Source: Bryopsis sp. KO-2023 (taxonomy: Eukaryota; Chlorophyta; Ulvophyceae; Bryopsidales; Bryopsidaceae). From it: 64,000 bases of DNA. The notes beneath the pieces were generated by a model. It was not told the origin of the DNA. It saw nothing but the letters and a program-made list of their open reading frames with translations, and did no database searches. The stretch spans positions 806,001 to 870,000 of the forward strand of contig BSYQ01000005.1 in NCBI GenBank assembly GCA_030272585.1, read 5' to 3'. Position 1 is the stretch's first letter; each line of letters starts with the position of its first letter. Made by a program: the position numbers and the translations under genes. Positions 22,401 through 33,100 of the stretch are shown here, piece by piece.

Positions 22401-23514
22401 CGATGCTGCAATCGCCTCACAAATCAATCTTTTTCAACAGTCTGACATGCGTTTCGGTGCCTAAACTTTTAGGCAGTTTCAACTGACATCTTGTTCCGTC
22501 GACTATGTTTCACCTCAAGACATCAGGTGTTCTATGTGAAGAAACCGAGCCAGCCGAAACTCTCTTACTCAAACTGACGGCTGTAGTCCAACAATACGAT
22601 CTTTCTCATGCATATTCACTTTCGCCAAAAAAAAAACAGGATGCCATTGTTCAATTGTGCAACACAAAATGATTACCGTCTCCTGAGACAGTACTGATTT
22701 ATGACCAACAGCAGGTACTCCACTGAATCCACACCATGAGAAAGATCCTATGGATGAGTAGTTCTGAGGCTGTTTCTCCAAAGCCAAAATAAACAATGAT
22801 AATTTGACTTGTCAGACAGAATGATAACACTACGAACATCTGCGCAGATAGATTTTTGTCTAAATTGATCCATAAAGGTGAAATGGGTGGCCACCTGTTC
22901 TAATGCTGGTTTTTCGAATCAAAAATTATGTTAAAGGCTTCCTTCTGTAACCAATTTTTTTTGTTCAGATTGACAAGAGCAATAAATTAATTGGCGAACT
23001 ACCTATCATTCAATCCAACAAATTCAGCAAACCCACCTTCAGAATCATCCCCACCCCGATTTATCTCCTGCAGGTCGTTGCCTTTCTCGTCCCTATCACC
23101 ATCATGTCTTCGCCTTCGCCTTCCGTTACCGTTACCATCACCATTACCGTTACCGTTATCATTTCTATTCCCGTTGCCCTTCTCGTTGCCCTTCTCGTTC
23201 TCCGCTGTCGGTTTGCTCTCTTCTTGCGTCCCCGCCCCACTCATTTCTTTTTTGGTTTTTTCTGAACCCCGTGATTTGCCTCTCCCCATGTCTTTCTCAT
23301 TTTCTTTCTCCTTCTCTCTCCCTGGCCCAGGTTCTTTTTCTTTCTGTTTCCCAATCCCCGTCTCCTTCCGCACCCCACTTCTTCGTTCTTTCTTTTTTCC
23401 TGTTCGTTTCTTCCCAAGCAGCCCACGACTTACGGAGAGCGAATCGACATCAGCAATTAGCGCCGCCACGGCCACCACGACGAAAAGAGTCTTTCTGGGG
23501 CTCGCCCCACGCAT
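19412..23514 (-). CDS. Secreted proline-rich (hydroxyproline-rich glycoprotein type) protein, about 703 aa
   Basis: Six exons with consistent phase: 23514-23037, 22405-21251, 20873-20739, 20637-20536, 20450-20329 and 19531-19412. The N-terminus has a hydrophobic signal stretch (KTLFVVVAVAALIADV). A very charged Lys/Glu/Gly/Asn region follows (residues about 25-160). Then comes a long proline domain of GPPFPP hexapeptides passing into PPPSPP repeats, the kind hydroxylated and glycosylated in algal walls. After that are about 160 residues with an alpha-helical, Ala/Leu-rich look (GLAQSALDTGRSSKLAG, QALLAYAMSG). The last exon is Cys-rich (CDSCSP...CASCW...C). It probably works in the extracellular matrix. 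The exon 4 donor is the least certain, and further small exons in the 797-nt last intron or at 22570-22800 cannot be excluded. Confidence 0.65.
21440..22135. repeat. G-rich minisatellite encoding the proline repeats
   Basis: Plus-strand units of 12 bp (CTGGGGGGTGGA type, 21440-21835) and then about 18-bp units (GGAGGACCTGGAGGGAA type, 21850-22130). Read on the minus strand they give SPPP-type and GPPFPP-type repeats. All three frames are open here, so long ORFs on both strands are by-products. Strong strand asymmetry (purine-rich plus strand) could form G-quadruplexes. Confidence 0.85.
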
Positions 23515-25812
23515 TGTGGGAAATCTGGTGGAGGGGAGTTCATGCTGTTCGCCAACGCAGCTCTTATTCCTTTTGTAAAATCTTGTTGATGGTCGCACCA
23601 AGTCACATCACACCAGCCGCTGTGAGTTCGATCCACCAACCGTCTGGAAGAAAAATTGATCGGGATGCTCCCCACAGTTGGGCCTACGACCTGTGTAGTT
23701 TCGTCATAAACAACTGACTTCGAATCGGCCGTTCTTCGGCCATGATCTCTCGCAGAAGGGAAGGCTTATCGCCGCTGAAGAAAGCCACAACAAGCTACAA
23801 AAATTGGCGCTGGATTGAACAGTGCTCAATTGAGGTTGACACGTGATTTGGATGGTGGCGTACACGAGTTTCAGAAAAATTGGCGACGGATCGTATGGCG
23901 AAGTGTTTCGAGCGCACGACGCCCAGCTGGACGTAGCAACGCCCAGCTACTTGTTTGGGAAGGGTTTTTTTTTTACGACACCCGGATTCAGACGAGGGGG
24001 TTTCCTGTATAATTGATTGCGGTTGGTCTGTCAGAACGCGGACGGGATTCGCTGAATTTTTTATTTTTTTTGCTCATTTTGCTCATTTCTGCTGTTTCAA
24101 CCGTTCTGCGGTCGCACCAGGTTTTTTTGTTCCACTCTTTTTTGCTCGGTTAAAAAAAAAAAAAAAGCTATGGAAAGCCCCAAGTGACCTTTAAACCACT
24201 GTGCAGTATTTTCTTAATTTATTTTGAATTAATTAGATTTTTTTCACATCAACTTTAATCAGCCACATGATTTTTGTCAGCTTGCAACCGTATAGTGTGG
24301 GAAGCTTAGCGCTCCACCACCACACCAGGCAATTGAATGTGCAGCACTCGATGTGGAAAATAATTTTTGCTTTCGTTGTCCTGTTAGGCTCCATGCTGTA
24401 CATCCTTCCAGAGAACAAGATGACCTTGTGCTCCACTTGGTAAACTGATTTTGAGTCAGACGCTGACATTTTCCGCAAACAATTTGAAAATCCAAATTTC
24501 GAATTCGAATTCAAATCCTCGAATATTTCGAATTTTTGCTTTCGTTTTGTTGAAGTAACGCAAACTGTTGTTTCTGGCTGGGTTGATTGTTTGTGGAAGT
24601 GATTGACGTGGGGTTGAGCTGGAAAAGACTGTGCAGGGAACTGTGAGGGTGTGTGGCGTTTTCTTGGGCAGGTGCGTGTGTGTGTGTGTGTGGCACACAT
24701 GGATGTATCTCAGAGCTCACTGTCCACCTGTTCATATCCATGGGTATACCCAAGGGGTGAGGTAAGCTAGAAAATAAAAAGACACTCTGGATAGGGGACT
24801 CACTTGGGACTCTTTATTTGCCATTGTATAATTGCATTTCTGTCTTCAACATTTAAAAAGAAAAATACAAAAAATATATTGTCGTTTCGGGTTCAGTAGT
24901 TTTCTCTTAAATACCAATACAAGTTTCAGAAAACAAGAACTGCTTCCATAATTTCTCCTGCGCCATGCTGCAGCTGGTGACCTCACGAAATGCTCACCTT
25001 TCTTATCATACATTTATTTTTTGGTTTGGAGCAAAAAAAGTGGGAGTCTTTGTAACATTTTTTTTTTTTCTTACAAAGATTTTTTTCTTTTAAGGAGATT
25101 TCATATTTCCTCACGTTAAGAGTCTGATTTTGTTTTTGATTTTGTTTTCATCTGAACCACAATTTTTTTTTTTAATGCAGAAACCAAAATCGAAGTGATT
25201 CTTGCTTTGTGTTCTTTTTTCCCTCTGACATTCCTTTTTTATTTTTTTCCCTTCAAACAGAATGTTCTCTTTCCCTCGTGATGTGGGGGAAAAAGACAAT
25301 CAAAAGGCAGCCATGAATTTTTTTATTTATTTTGGGGGGTTGGTGTGCCCTTCTTTTCTTTTTCCTTCCACGATCTTTCAGCCGAACAACACAGAAATTT
25401 CCCTTTAATGCAAAATGGTGCCAAAGACTGTTCTTTTAACTCCTTTTTTTTGGTAACTCCTTTCTTACCAACTTACAATTGTGAAAAAAATGTCTTTTTT
25501 TTGGGTCAGCTCGACACAACCAAATTTGGATATTTTAAAAAATATCCAGTGGTAGCTGGAGCCAGACTGAAATATTAAAAATTTTACATAACATAAAATA
25601 CACAATTGATCGCTTGGCATGATTGATCCACATCCAAATTAAAAAAAGTGCTGTCGGAATGAAACCCCATTTCGACAGAAATGACCCCAAACGAACAAAG
25701 TCCGATTCAGGAAATAAAAAAAACTAATCCAACTTTTCAAACTTCTCTCCGAGTTCACGCGCAAAGAGGCGATTTTCGGCGACGCCTGTGCAGTGATTGT
25801 CTTTGCAAACCT
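23515..25812. other. Intergenic, no recognised gene
   Basis: AT-rich with homopolymer T runs and a GT microsatellite near 24673-24693. Short ORFs have no recognisable similarity. It separates the Pro-rich gene start from the end of the Cys-repeat gene, both on the minus strand. Confidence 0.5.
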
Positions 25813-27034
25813 TCACCGGCACTTTCCACACTTTTGCTCAGACACCTGGTTGCATTTCTTTTCATGAATAGTTTCGCAGACATCCTTGTAAACTTTCTTG
25901 CACTCTTCCTTGTGGTCAGTCCTGCAAACCTCGTTCGTCACATTTTTGCACACATCCTTCTGGACCTTCAATCCAGAAGAACCAACCCCTGATTTTTTCC
26001 CCGTGTTTTAAAAACAAGAATTACGTAAAAGAAAGAAATTCAAACGGGAGCCTCCTTTACCGTCTTGCAGACATCATCATAGAAGGTTTTGCACTCCTCC
26101 GATTGGGTGGTTTGGCAATCCTTCCTGTACTCTGTTTTGCATTGCTCCTTAAATTCTTCCTGGCAATCCAGGCTGGGGACGTCTTTGCATTTCTCAGGGG
26201 TGGTATGGCACTTGCCATCATGGTCGCAAACCTACAAGAAAATTCCCACGAAGAGGTAACCAACACCATTTTCACTTTCAGCCCCGCGCTTTTCACGGAA
26301 TGTGGCGGCTGGTAACTTCAAAAACAAGAATTTGGAGTACCTTCTTTCCAGGCCAACACTCCTTCTGGGTTCCATCCGTTTGTTTGCATATCTTGTGAGG
26401 CACCTTTTCGCAGACCTCGTTCGGTACATCCTTGCACGTTTCGTGCGGGACCTGTTCGCAGCCTTGCTTTGCGATTTTTTCACACACCTGCACCGACCAC
26501 CACTCTCGTAAAAAAAATCCAGCCGCCAACCCACCTTCGATGAATGGATCGGTGAGCTAAGAAACGAAGGGGACTACCTGTCGTGGGACCTGGTGGCACT
26601 CCTGCTTAGTCTCTGGATGGCACGATTCAAAGGGAACGCTCTTGCACTCATCTTTTGGCACTTTTTCGCATTTCTGTTTGGGAACGTCCTCGCATTTCTC
26701 CGTGGGTAGGTCATGGCACTTCATAGTGAACGAATCAACGCACTTGGGCTCTGAAACCAAACACACCACGACGAACACCATAAGAGCACACCAAAAGCAC
26801 CATGGTAGCGTTGCACGTGCGCGTAGAACTACGTAGTTAAGCGATCATCTCACTCACCGCACTTCTTATCGGGGCTGCCCAGCAAACGTCGATCTGATGC
26901 ACGCAAAGACGAGCGTTAGATAGTCGGCAGGAGGGCACAAACACAAATTTCAACCAAACCAAAACAGGGTTCGCTCGCCTCCAGGTTACAGCAGCGATTC
27001 CAAGAATGAACATTGCGACGACAGCAAACTTCAT
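25813..27034 (-). CDS. Secreted cysteine-repeat protein (C-x-x-V-P repeats), about 240 aa
   Basis: Exons read 27034 to about 26990 (start), 26893-26858, 26750-26578, 26487-26341, 26231-26061 and 25965-25813. The start MKFAVVAMFILGIAA is a signal-peptide core. The rest is built of short units with Cys every 6-9 residues: CHDLPTEKCEDVPKQKC, CEQVPHETCKDVPNEVC, CRTDHKEECKKVYKDVC. It ends KCGKCR. Several internal exons start and end in phase 0 and begin with Val-Cys, so repeat units and exons coincide, which suggests growth by exon duplication. All Cys are likely disulfide-bonded in an extracellular protein. The junction of exons 1 and 2 does not close in phase with any donor I can see, so the first exon may differ. 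Family unknown. Confidence 0.65.
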
Positions 27035-27925
27035 CCTCCCTGCAGTAGAAATCAATAATCCCCCAGGAGCGACAGCTAAGAATTCAGGTGAAAGCGTCGG
27101 GTTTTCCTGTTTGTGTTGAACACGAAGGATGTCTGCGGAACTCTTTTTTTCTTAATCGACAGTGGCATGGCTCAGTTTAAATACTGGTGAAGGTGTGGTT
27201 CAGCCAGCATCCGACAGACTCCCCTCGGCAAGAAAAGACTCCTAGAATATATGTCTTTTCAATAAAACCTGGTGGGGACTGCTGGCGTGTCGATCATTTC
27301 GTTTTCTGCCACCACCCTGTGACGAAGAGGATCACCCCACCACCCACGCAAAGAGGAATTTCGCTCTTGTTCGTTTGGCTGGTGAGACAACGGAGCAAAA
27401 AAAAAATAACAAAAATAAAATATACATATTAATGGAAGGAGAGATTGGGGACAGGAATATTTCGGATGGGATTTGGTTTTGTTCTACACTCGATGATTTT
27501 GCAGAATTCACCAGCAGGTCCATGCATGAGAAGTGAAAAAGTTTGCATGCATCCAAACGGTACGATTGAAGATAGATCCATGATTTTGGCCTCCATCAAA
27601 ACATGTACTGATGCTCAAGGCCCCACTACTTAAAAACACCATCTGACATCTCCAGTCAACCTAGCCCCCTGGCACAAACCACCGAGCCCAACCCAAAGCA
27701 GAGCGTAGGGCAAACTTTTCTACCCAGCCCCATATCACATTCTGCTTAAGAGAATCCATCCCACCGGAGTTTTCCCCAGCTCGCTGGCGACTCATTTGGG
27801 TTTTCTGTATGGACGCAACCCCCCCAACCCAACCTCCCAAAAAAAAGAAAAAGTATTCTATGTGCTTGACATGCTCTCTGCCCCCCCTTCCTTTTCCTCT
27901 CGGAAAAAACAAACAAACCGACAGG
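27035..27925. other. Intergenic, no recognised gene
   Basis: No ORF with family similarity or splice pattern. It should hold the promoter of the Cys-repeat gene and the 3' end of the proteasome gene. Confidence 0.55.
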
Positions 27926-29489
27926 TCACTCCACTTCCTCCAAATAGTCTGAGACTTCCGATGGGGTGAGGACCTTGAATTGCTTGTCCTCGCCCACTAT
28001 GGCAACCTCTATATTGTTTGCGGTGATCTGGCCTTCGAACCCCTCCTTCAACGTCAGCAAGGCGGTGTGCACGGCATCCTCCAGCTCGATTTCTTCGCTG
28101 TATCTCTTCTCCAGGAAGGTTTTGGCATTGGTCATGTTTTTCCCGATAGCGGAGGCCTTCCACGCAAAGTAAGAGCCCGAGGGATCGATTTGATACAGCT
28201 GCGGGCCGTGCTCATCGAATCCCGCCATTAACAAAGATACTCCAAACGGCCTCACTCCTCCCCGTTCTGAATTTTTGTTTTTAGAAAAACAGAAACCAAT
28301 CAGACATGAAGTCTGGCATTTTCAAATATTCTGTATCGAGTTTTCTGACAGGGGGAAAACTTTTTTTTTTGGGGGGGGGTATATTCATAAACCCAAAAAT
28401 ATCCACGAAAACTGGGCTCGCCCTAAGATGCAGTACATCCCCCAGCACTGCAAAGAATCTGAACTTCGAGAAAGGAGGCTAGCGTCTGCTTGGATCCTTA
28501 CTATTTGGAACGAATTGAAAAAAAAATTGAAGATACCCCGTCATAAAATAAAAATGGGACCACATAATATCAGGCTGTTTTACTAAAGTGAGCTGCCAGC
28601 TGCATACAAAACTTCGTGAATATATGCAGATAGTTTGGCTAGAACCCTGTATTATTCCTTGAAAAAGCTATCAACACTCTTTTTACAGTTACTTTGAACT
28701 GTGAGTAAAGATAATAAAACAGAATGTAATAAATAGCAAACGGGTTGCACAAAGAATATATATATCCCCCAAAATCATCAATGTTGAAATAATTAATAGA
28801 ACATAAATATATAAAAAGCGTTAAATTAACTAATATATTGTCTGGAATCTTTGCATCTTATTAATTTTTTAATTTGTTTTCTTTTCCCTTTGTGTTTTGA
28901 TTTATTGATCGTTCATTGCTGGGGACCAACTCAATAATTCAGGAAGGAAAACCCAGAAAAACTAAAAACAGAGAAGCAAGAACTGGGCTTTCAGCTGAGA
29001 ATCAATACAATTGATGGGAAAAAAAGCAGAAGGTATTCGAGCCCATTCATGGATCGATCCTCAGTGTTATTCTCAGTTTTGGGAGAAAAAAAAGGGCATC
29101 CTTTGGGAAAAATCGAACTCACGCGTGAACTCTTGCATCACAATGGCAGTCTCCCTCACTAGCTGAGCCACAGGAATGTTTTCCTTGTACATTTGAAAAT
29201 ATTGCTGAGCTCTTTTCCTCGCCTTCCGCACCAAAACCCTGAAATCTGGACCCATCCCGCTGTAGACCACCCCCACGTTTGACGACAACAGCATGATCTT
29301 GTTCACGGTGGACTCGTCGATAAGCATCGAGGGTAGTTTCTTCTCCGTGGCAATCACGACGCCGTTGCTGGCTTTGATCCCCAGCGAGGTCGCCCCCTGA
29401 GCGACGGCATTCAGCGCGTGCTCGATCTGGACGAGTTTGCCACTGGGGCTGAATGTCGTCAAAGAAAAGGAATAGGCTGACTCTCCCAT
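27926..29489 (-). CDS. PSMA2: 20S proteasome subunit alpha type-2, 235 aa
   Basis: Two exons, 29489-29123 and 28266-27926, joined across an 856-nt intron (GTGAGT...TTCAG) in phase 1, give 235 residues, the usual length. The protein begins [25 protein letters not shown], whose first 20 residues or so form the alpha-subunit N-terminal signature ([20 protein letters not shown]). It continues with [31 protein letters not shown], then RPFGVSL and [10 protein letters not shown] in exon 2, and ends DYLEEVE. It forms part of the outer alpha ring that gates substrate entry to the proteasome; alpha subunits have no catalytic threonine. The closest match I know is to plant alpha-2 (PAB). The gene diverges from NEF1. 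Confidence 0.96.
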
Positions 29490-30182
29490 CGCGAGTGGTG
29501 GATCTCGTCGTCGGTTTCAAGCAAAATACCTCTCTATACGAGTCACTCCCGAACGAACGCGCGCGAACAGAAAAGATGGCGAGTTCTGGGGGAGCTGCGT
29601 GTTCACGATGTCTTTGCGTAAAACAGAGTTTCTATTTTTGGGAAAACGTCACCGTTGTGGGATACGTGTGTACGACAGGCGGTTTTCCTGTACTGAGAGA
29701 GCTGCCAGTCGCACAGGGCATGCAGTTGGGAAAAATAAGGAAAAACGGTCAGTAAAAAAAAAAAAGGTAGCGTATTTCTGCGCGTGGTTTTTTTTGGACG
29801 CAACCGTTTTTCGCGATTGGTTTGCGATTCGTGGAGGAAACATCGAAAATTTGGGGTGACCTTGGACGATCGAGTTTTTCGCTGGTGCGCGTCGCGAGAC
29901 GTGGTCCCCAGTTTGTTGATTGGGGAGGGGGGTAACCGATCGAAGCTGGACTGTTTGTCGCTAGGGAAAGGCAAGGCCCTTCTTCAGGGAACACACAACT
30001 TTTTGCTCAGAAAACGCACAACCGAAGCGTGCGTTTCTTGTCTTCGGCAATCCAGCAATTCTGTGGAATAGAAACTTGATCCCTTCTCTCAGCCACGTAA
30101 AAAGTTCGATAATTGAACGTCTTGTCGTCTTGCGAGGGGGGATCTTTGAAAGCAAAAAGGTTAATTGGGAAACTGACGCTGA
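29490..30182. promoter_or_regulatory. Shared upstream region of PSMA2 and NEF1 (divergent, 693 bp)
   Basis: The start codons of PSMA2 (minus) and NEF1 (plus) face away from each other with 693 bp between them. No TATA box was identified with confidence. An in-frame TGA directly precedes the NEF1 ATG. A bidirectional promoter is possible but not shown. Confidence 0.45.
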
Positions 30183-33100
30183 ATGTTGGGGGTGGACAGG
30201 GATGATATGTCGACGTCAAGTGGACGCTTTTCGCCAAACAGCTTTCAGTACAATGGACGCGTCGCGCTTGCCTTCGTTCCCAGCTTGGTCGTGCTGGGAG
30301 GGCTCGCGGGAAAATTCGTTGTTGGGACGTTGATGGTGCGCAAAATTATTTGAACGAATAGGTTGCACGAACACCAGCTTGCTTCGATATATATCAGCAG
30401 AAAAATGACCTGTTTCCCTTCTGGTCGTTTTCTAAAAATAGAACACCGCTCTCCACATCCAACCCATGAAAAAGTCAGCAAATTTTTTACCAGAAAGTTA
30501 CAAGAATTTTTTATTTTTTACAAGAAAATTTTATTTTTACCAGAATTTTTTATTTCTACTAGAAACATGTTATTTTTTCTACCAGATGCAGAATTGAGAG
30601 GTGGATCACTGATTTTTTGGCCCCCAGGTTGGGGCTATGGTTGCCTACATCAGTGATATGCTCCGATGGCGGGAGGCAGCCATAGGGTCGATCTGGTTCA
30701 CACTGGTGGTGTCCAACCTTGGTTTTTTAATTGGATCCAGTCTACAAGCGGACAGGTGGGCTAATTGCCAAAGCAAATGAAAATGGAAAAAGAAAAAGAA
30801 AAAGAAAAAGAAAAAGAAAAAAGAAACCCTATCGATTCGAATGGAGCCCCACCACCCTTGGTGCCATTTTTTCAAAAAGACAAAAAAAGAAAACGAAATC
30901 CCGATTGCAGACGGTTTTTCTGTTGGAACCTCTATCGGCCCTGATAGATTCTTACTCATTTTGCCTGATTTTGAAAAACCAAAATTCTGTACATTTTTTA
31001 AAACCAAACGCAAGAAAAACAAAAAAACAAAGTCTGTTTTTTGTTTTTGTTTTTCCAATCAGGCCTCTGCTCCTTTCGCTCGGAATGATTGGCGTGGTGG
31101 GTGCGACTCTGATGATCACCGGCATTTGGGCTACCGTGCAGTTCAAATGGATTCAGCTGAAGCACCCGGCGGTGGTTATAGCTCTGGAACGGTTGCTGAT
31201 GGTTGCTTGCCTGCCGGTGGGGCTAGTGGTGCAAACTTTGGGTGTGGCGGGGGCGGTGGGATTGGGCAACGCACCCTTCTTCATGATGGCCATGGGGTGC
31301 ATTCTGTATTACCTGTGCATGGTGCCACTGCCATCGTCGTTCCAACGCGGGGTAAGGCTGATGTTTTCGAGAACAGCTGAATTTGATTGAGGATTTTGTT
31401 TGTTTGGTTGGTTGGTTTTCGTTCAACAATTTTATACTACGGGTTACCATGAGGATGAGGGAAAGATGGTAAAGGGCCAGTTTCTCGAGTCATATCTACG
31501 GGTTTCTTTCCCTCCCTTTTCGGCATCATTTTTTGGCCAATCGACTCTGTTCTGGAGGAGTGTTCAGCCATCGTTAAGATTGCATCGAAGTCAAAATCCT
31601 GTTTTTCCACCAAGAAGAAGCTTTATCTATAGTGTCCTTTTTCCCCAACCTTTTGCCTCCCTTCACTTGGCTCCGATCGATCTTCCTGTGGTTGAGAACG
31701 TAGGGCCAACTTGATGTAATGGCTGTCACTTTCGGTTGTTGTGCAGAGGGTGTCCAGCATTGGCGGAGCCTCCCGGTCGACCTCGCATTTGCAGGGCCGT
31801 CTGGATGGGCTGATCGCTTCCATCACCATAACGTTTTTGCCTGGGTTCGTTTACTTTGTCAGTCATTTCGACATAATCTTCGAGTCCGAGCATTTCTGGA
31901 GCTTGGCATTGCTGTGGTCGACCCCTGTGCTGTTCATTTGCGCCTTACCAGGTTTGAAACGTCGTTTGGAGTTGGGGAAAAAGAAACACTGAAAATGAAT
32001 AATTAGTAAATCTTGATTGATTTCATAATGGTGGAGGGGGGGCTTGACGACCACCACAAGAAAAAGGGAACGTTTTTTGAATGAGGGAAAAAAAAAAAAA
32101 AACGGAAAGATTGAAACGCACAGTGTAGAATCCAATAATTAGAACAAAAAGAATGTACTGTTTAAAAACCCAGACAGTGTCGATCCATAGATTATCTCAT
32201 TGGTGTTCGAATTTGGAACCCCCCCCCCCAAAAAAAAAAAAAAAAAAAAGAATGCAAATGCTTGCTTATTGCCTTTTTTTTTGGTGCGACAGAGGGGCTA
32301 TGGTGGATTTCTGAGCGTCCCCAGGGCCAGCACGCGTTCCGTGTCATACTGATTGCAGTCTCCGGAATAGTGGCCATCGCAGGGTTGGAATTCCGAGTGA
32401 TATTCCATTCCTTTGGGCAATACATCCCCATGACACCCCCTTGGTCGTGGCTGCTCGTCGGAGCGTTCATGTACATGAAAGCCGCCATCGTTGGCGCCCA
32501 TTTCGCAGGTAAAATTCCTAAAGAAAAGTAAAAAAATCGTTAAAACAGCAAAAAACACTCCACTTTGCTCAGGAATTTTGGTCCTGAGAATGAATCCTGC
32601 CTGAAACTGACGCGCAGGCCAGCAGGTTTCGAAAAGCGATCTTTTCATTATTATTATCTCATTGAGTGTGGGCATGATTTCGCCTCGACGTATCTGTGTG
32701 TTTGGAATCATTTGCTGTTTGGTTTTTGTGGTAGGGCTGCTGAACAGCCAGGCTGGTTTCATATTCGGGGGAGGTGCATTGATCGTGGCTGCAGGGGCGG
32801 GGGGTGTCGTGGCAGGATTGCCTTTGCCTTTGATGCCTTGTCCCCTGATTGGTGCAGCTGGAATGGCTCTCTACTATGATTCTCGGCAACTCAGGTCAGT
32901 CATGCGAACATCGACAGACAACAGCATTTCCTAAAAGTTTTACGCACCGTCTCTTTTCGACCAGGTCTTTGAAATAAAACGCTGGTTCCATTGCAGAAAC
33001 ACGTTTCTGAATTTGAGTCGTGCCGATGCAACCCATCAAAATCTCATTTCGTTTTATGGTTTTACCAAATGTGCTGCAGAGATTATGTTGTGTTTCTGGC

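Noticed and set aside
21371-22420. Long ORFs in the other frames and on the plus strand (Gly-rich 436 aa, Trp/Asp-rich 304 aa, Leu/His-rich 349 aa)
   Set aside because: The 12- and 18-bp repeats leave every frame open. Only the minus frame giving PPPSPP joins to flanking exons in phase and follows a signal-peptide exon.
22569-22796. Extra exon of the Pro-rich protein gene (SSIGSFSWCGFSG)
   Set aside because: It has an acceptor and donor but its phase does not fit the neighbours, which join directly without it. Kept as a possibility only.
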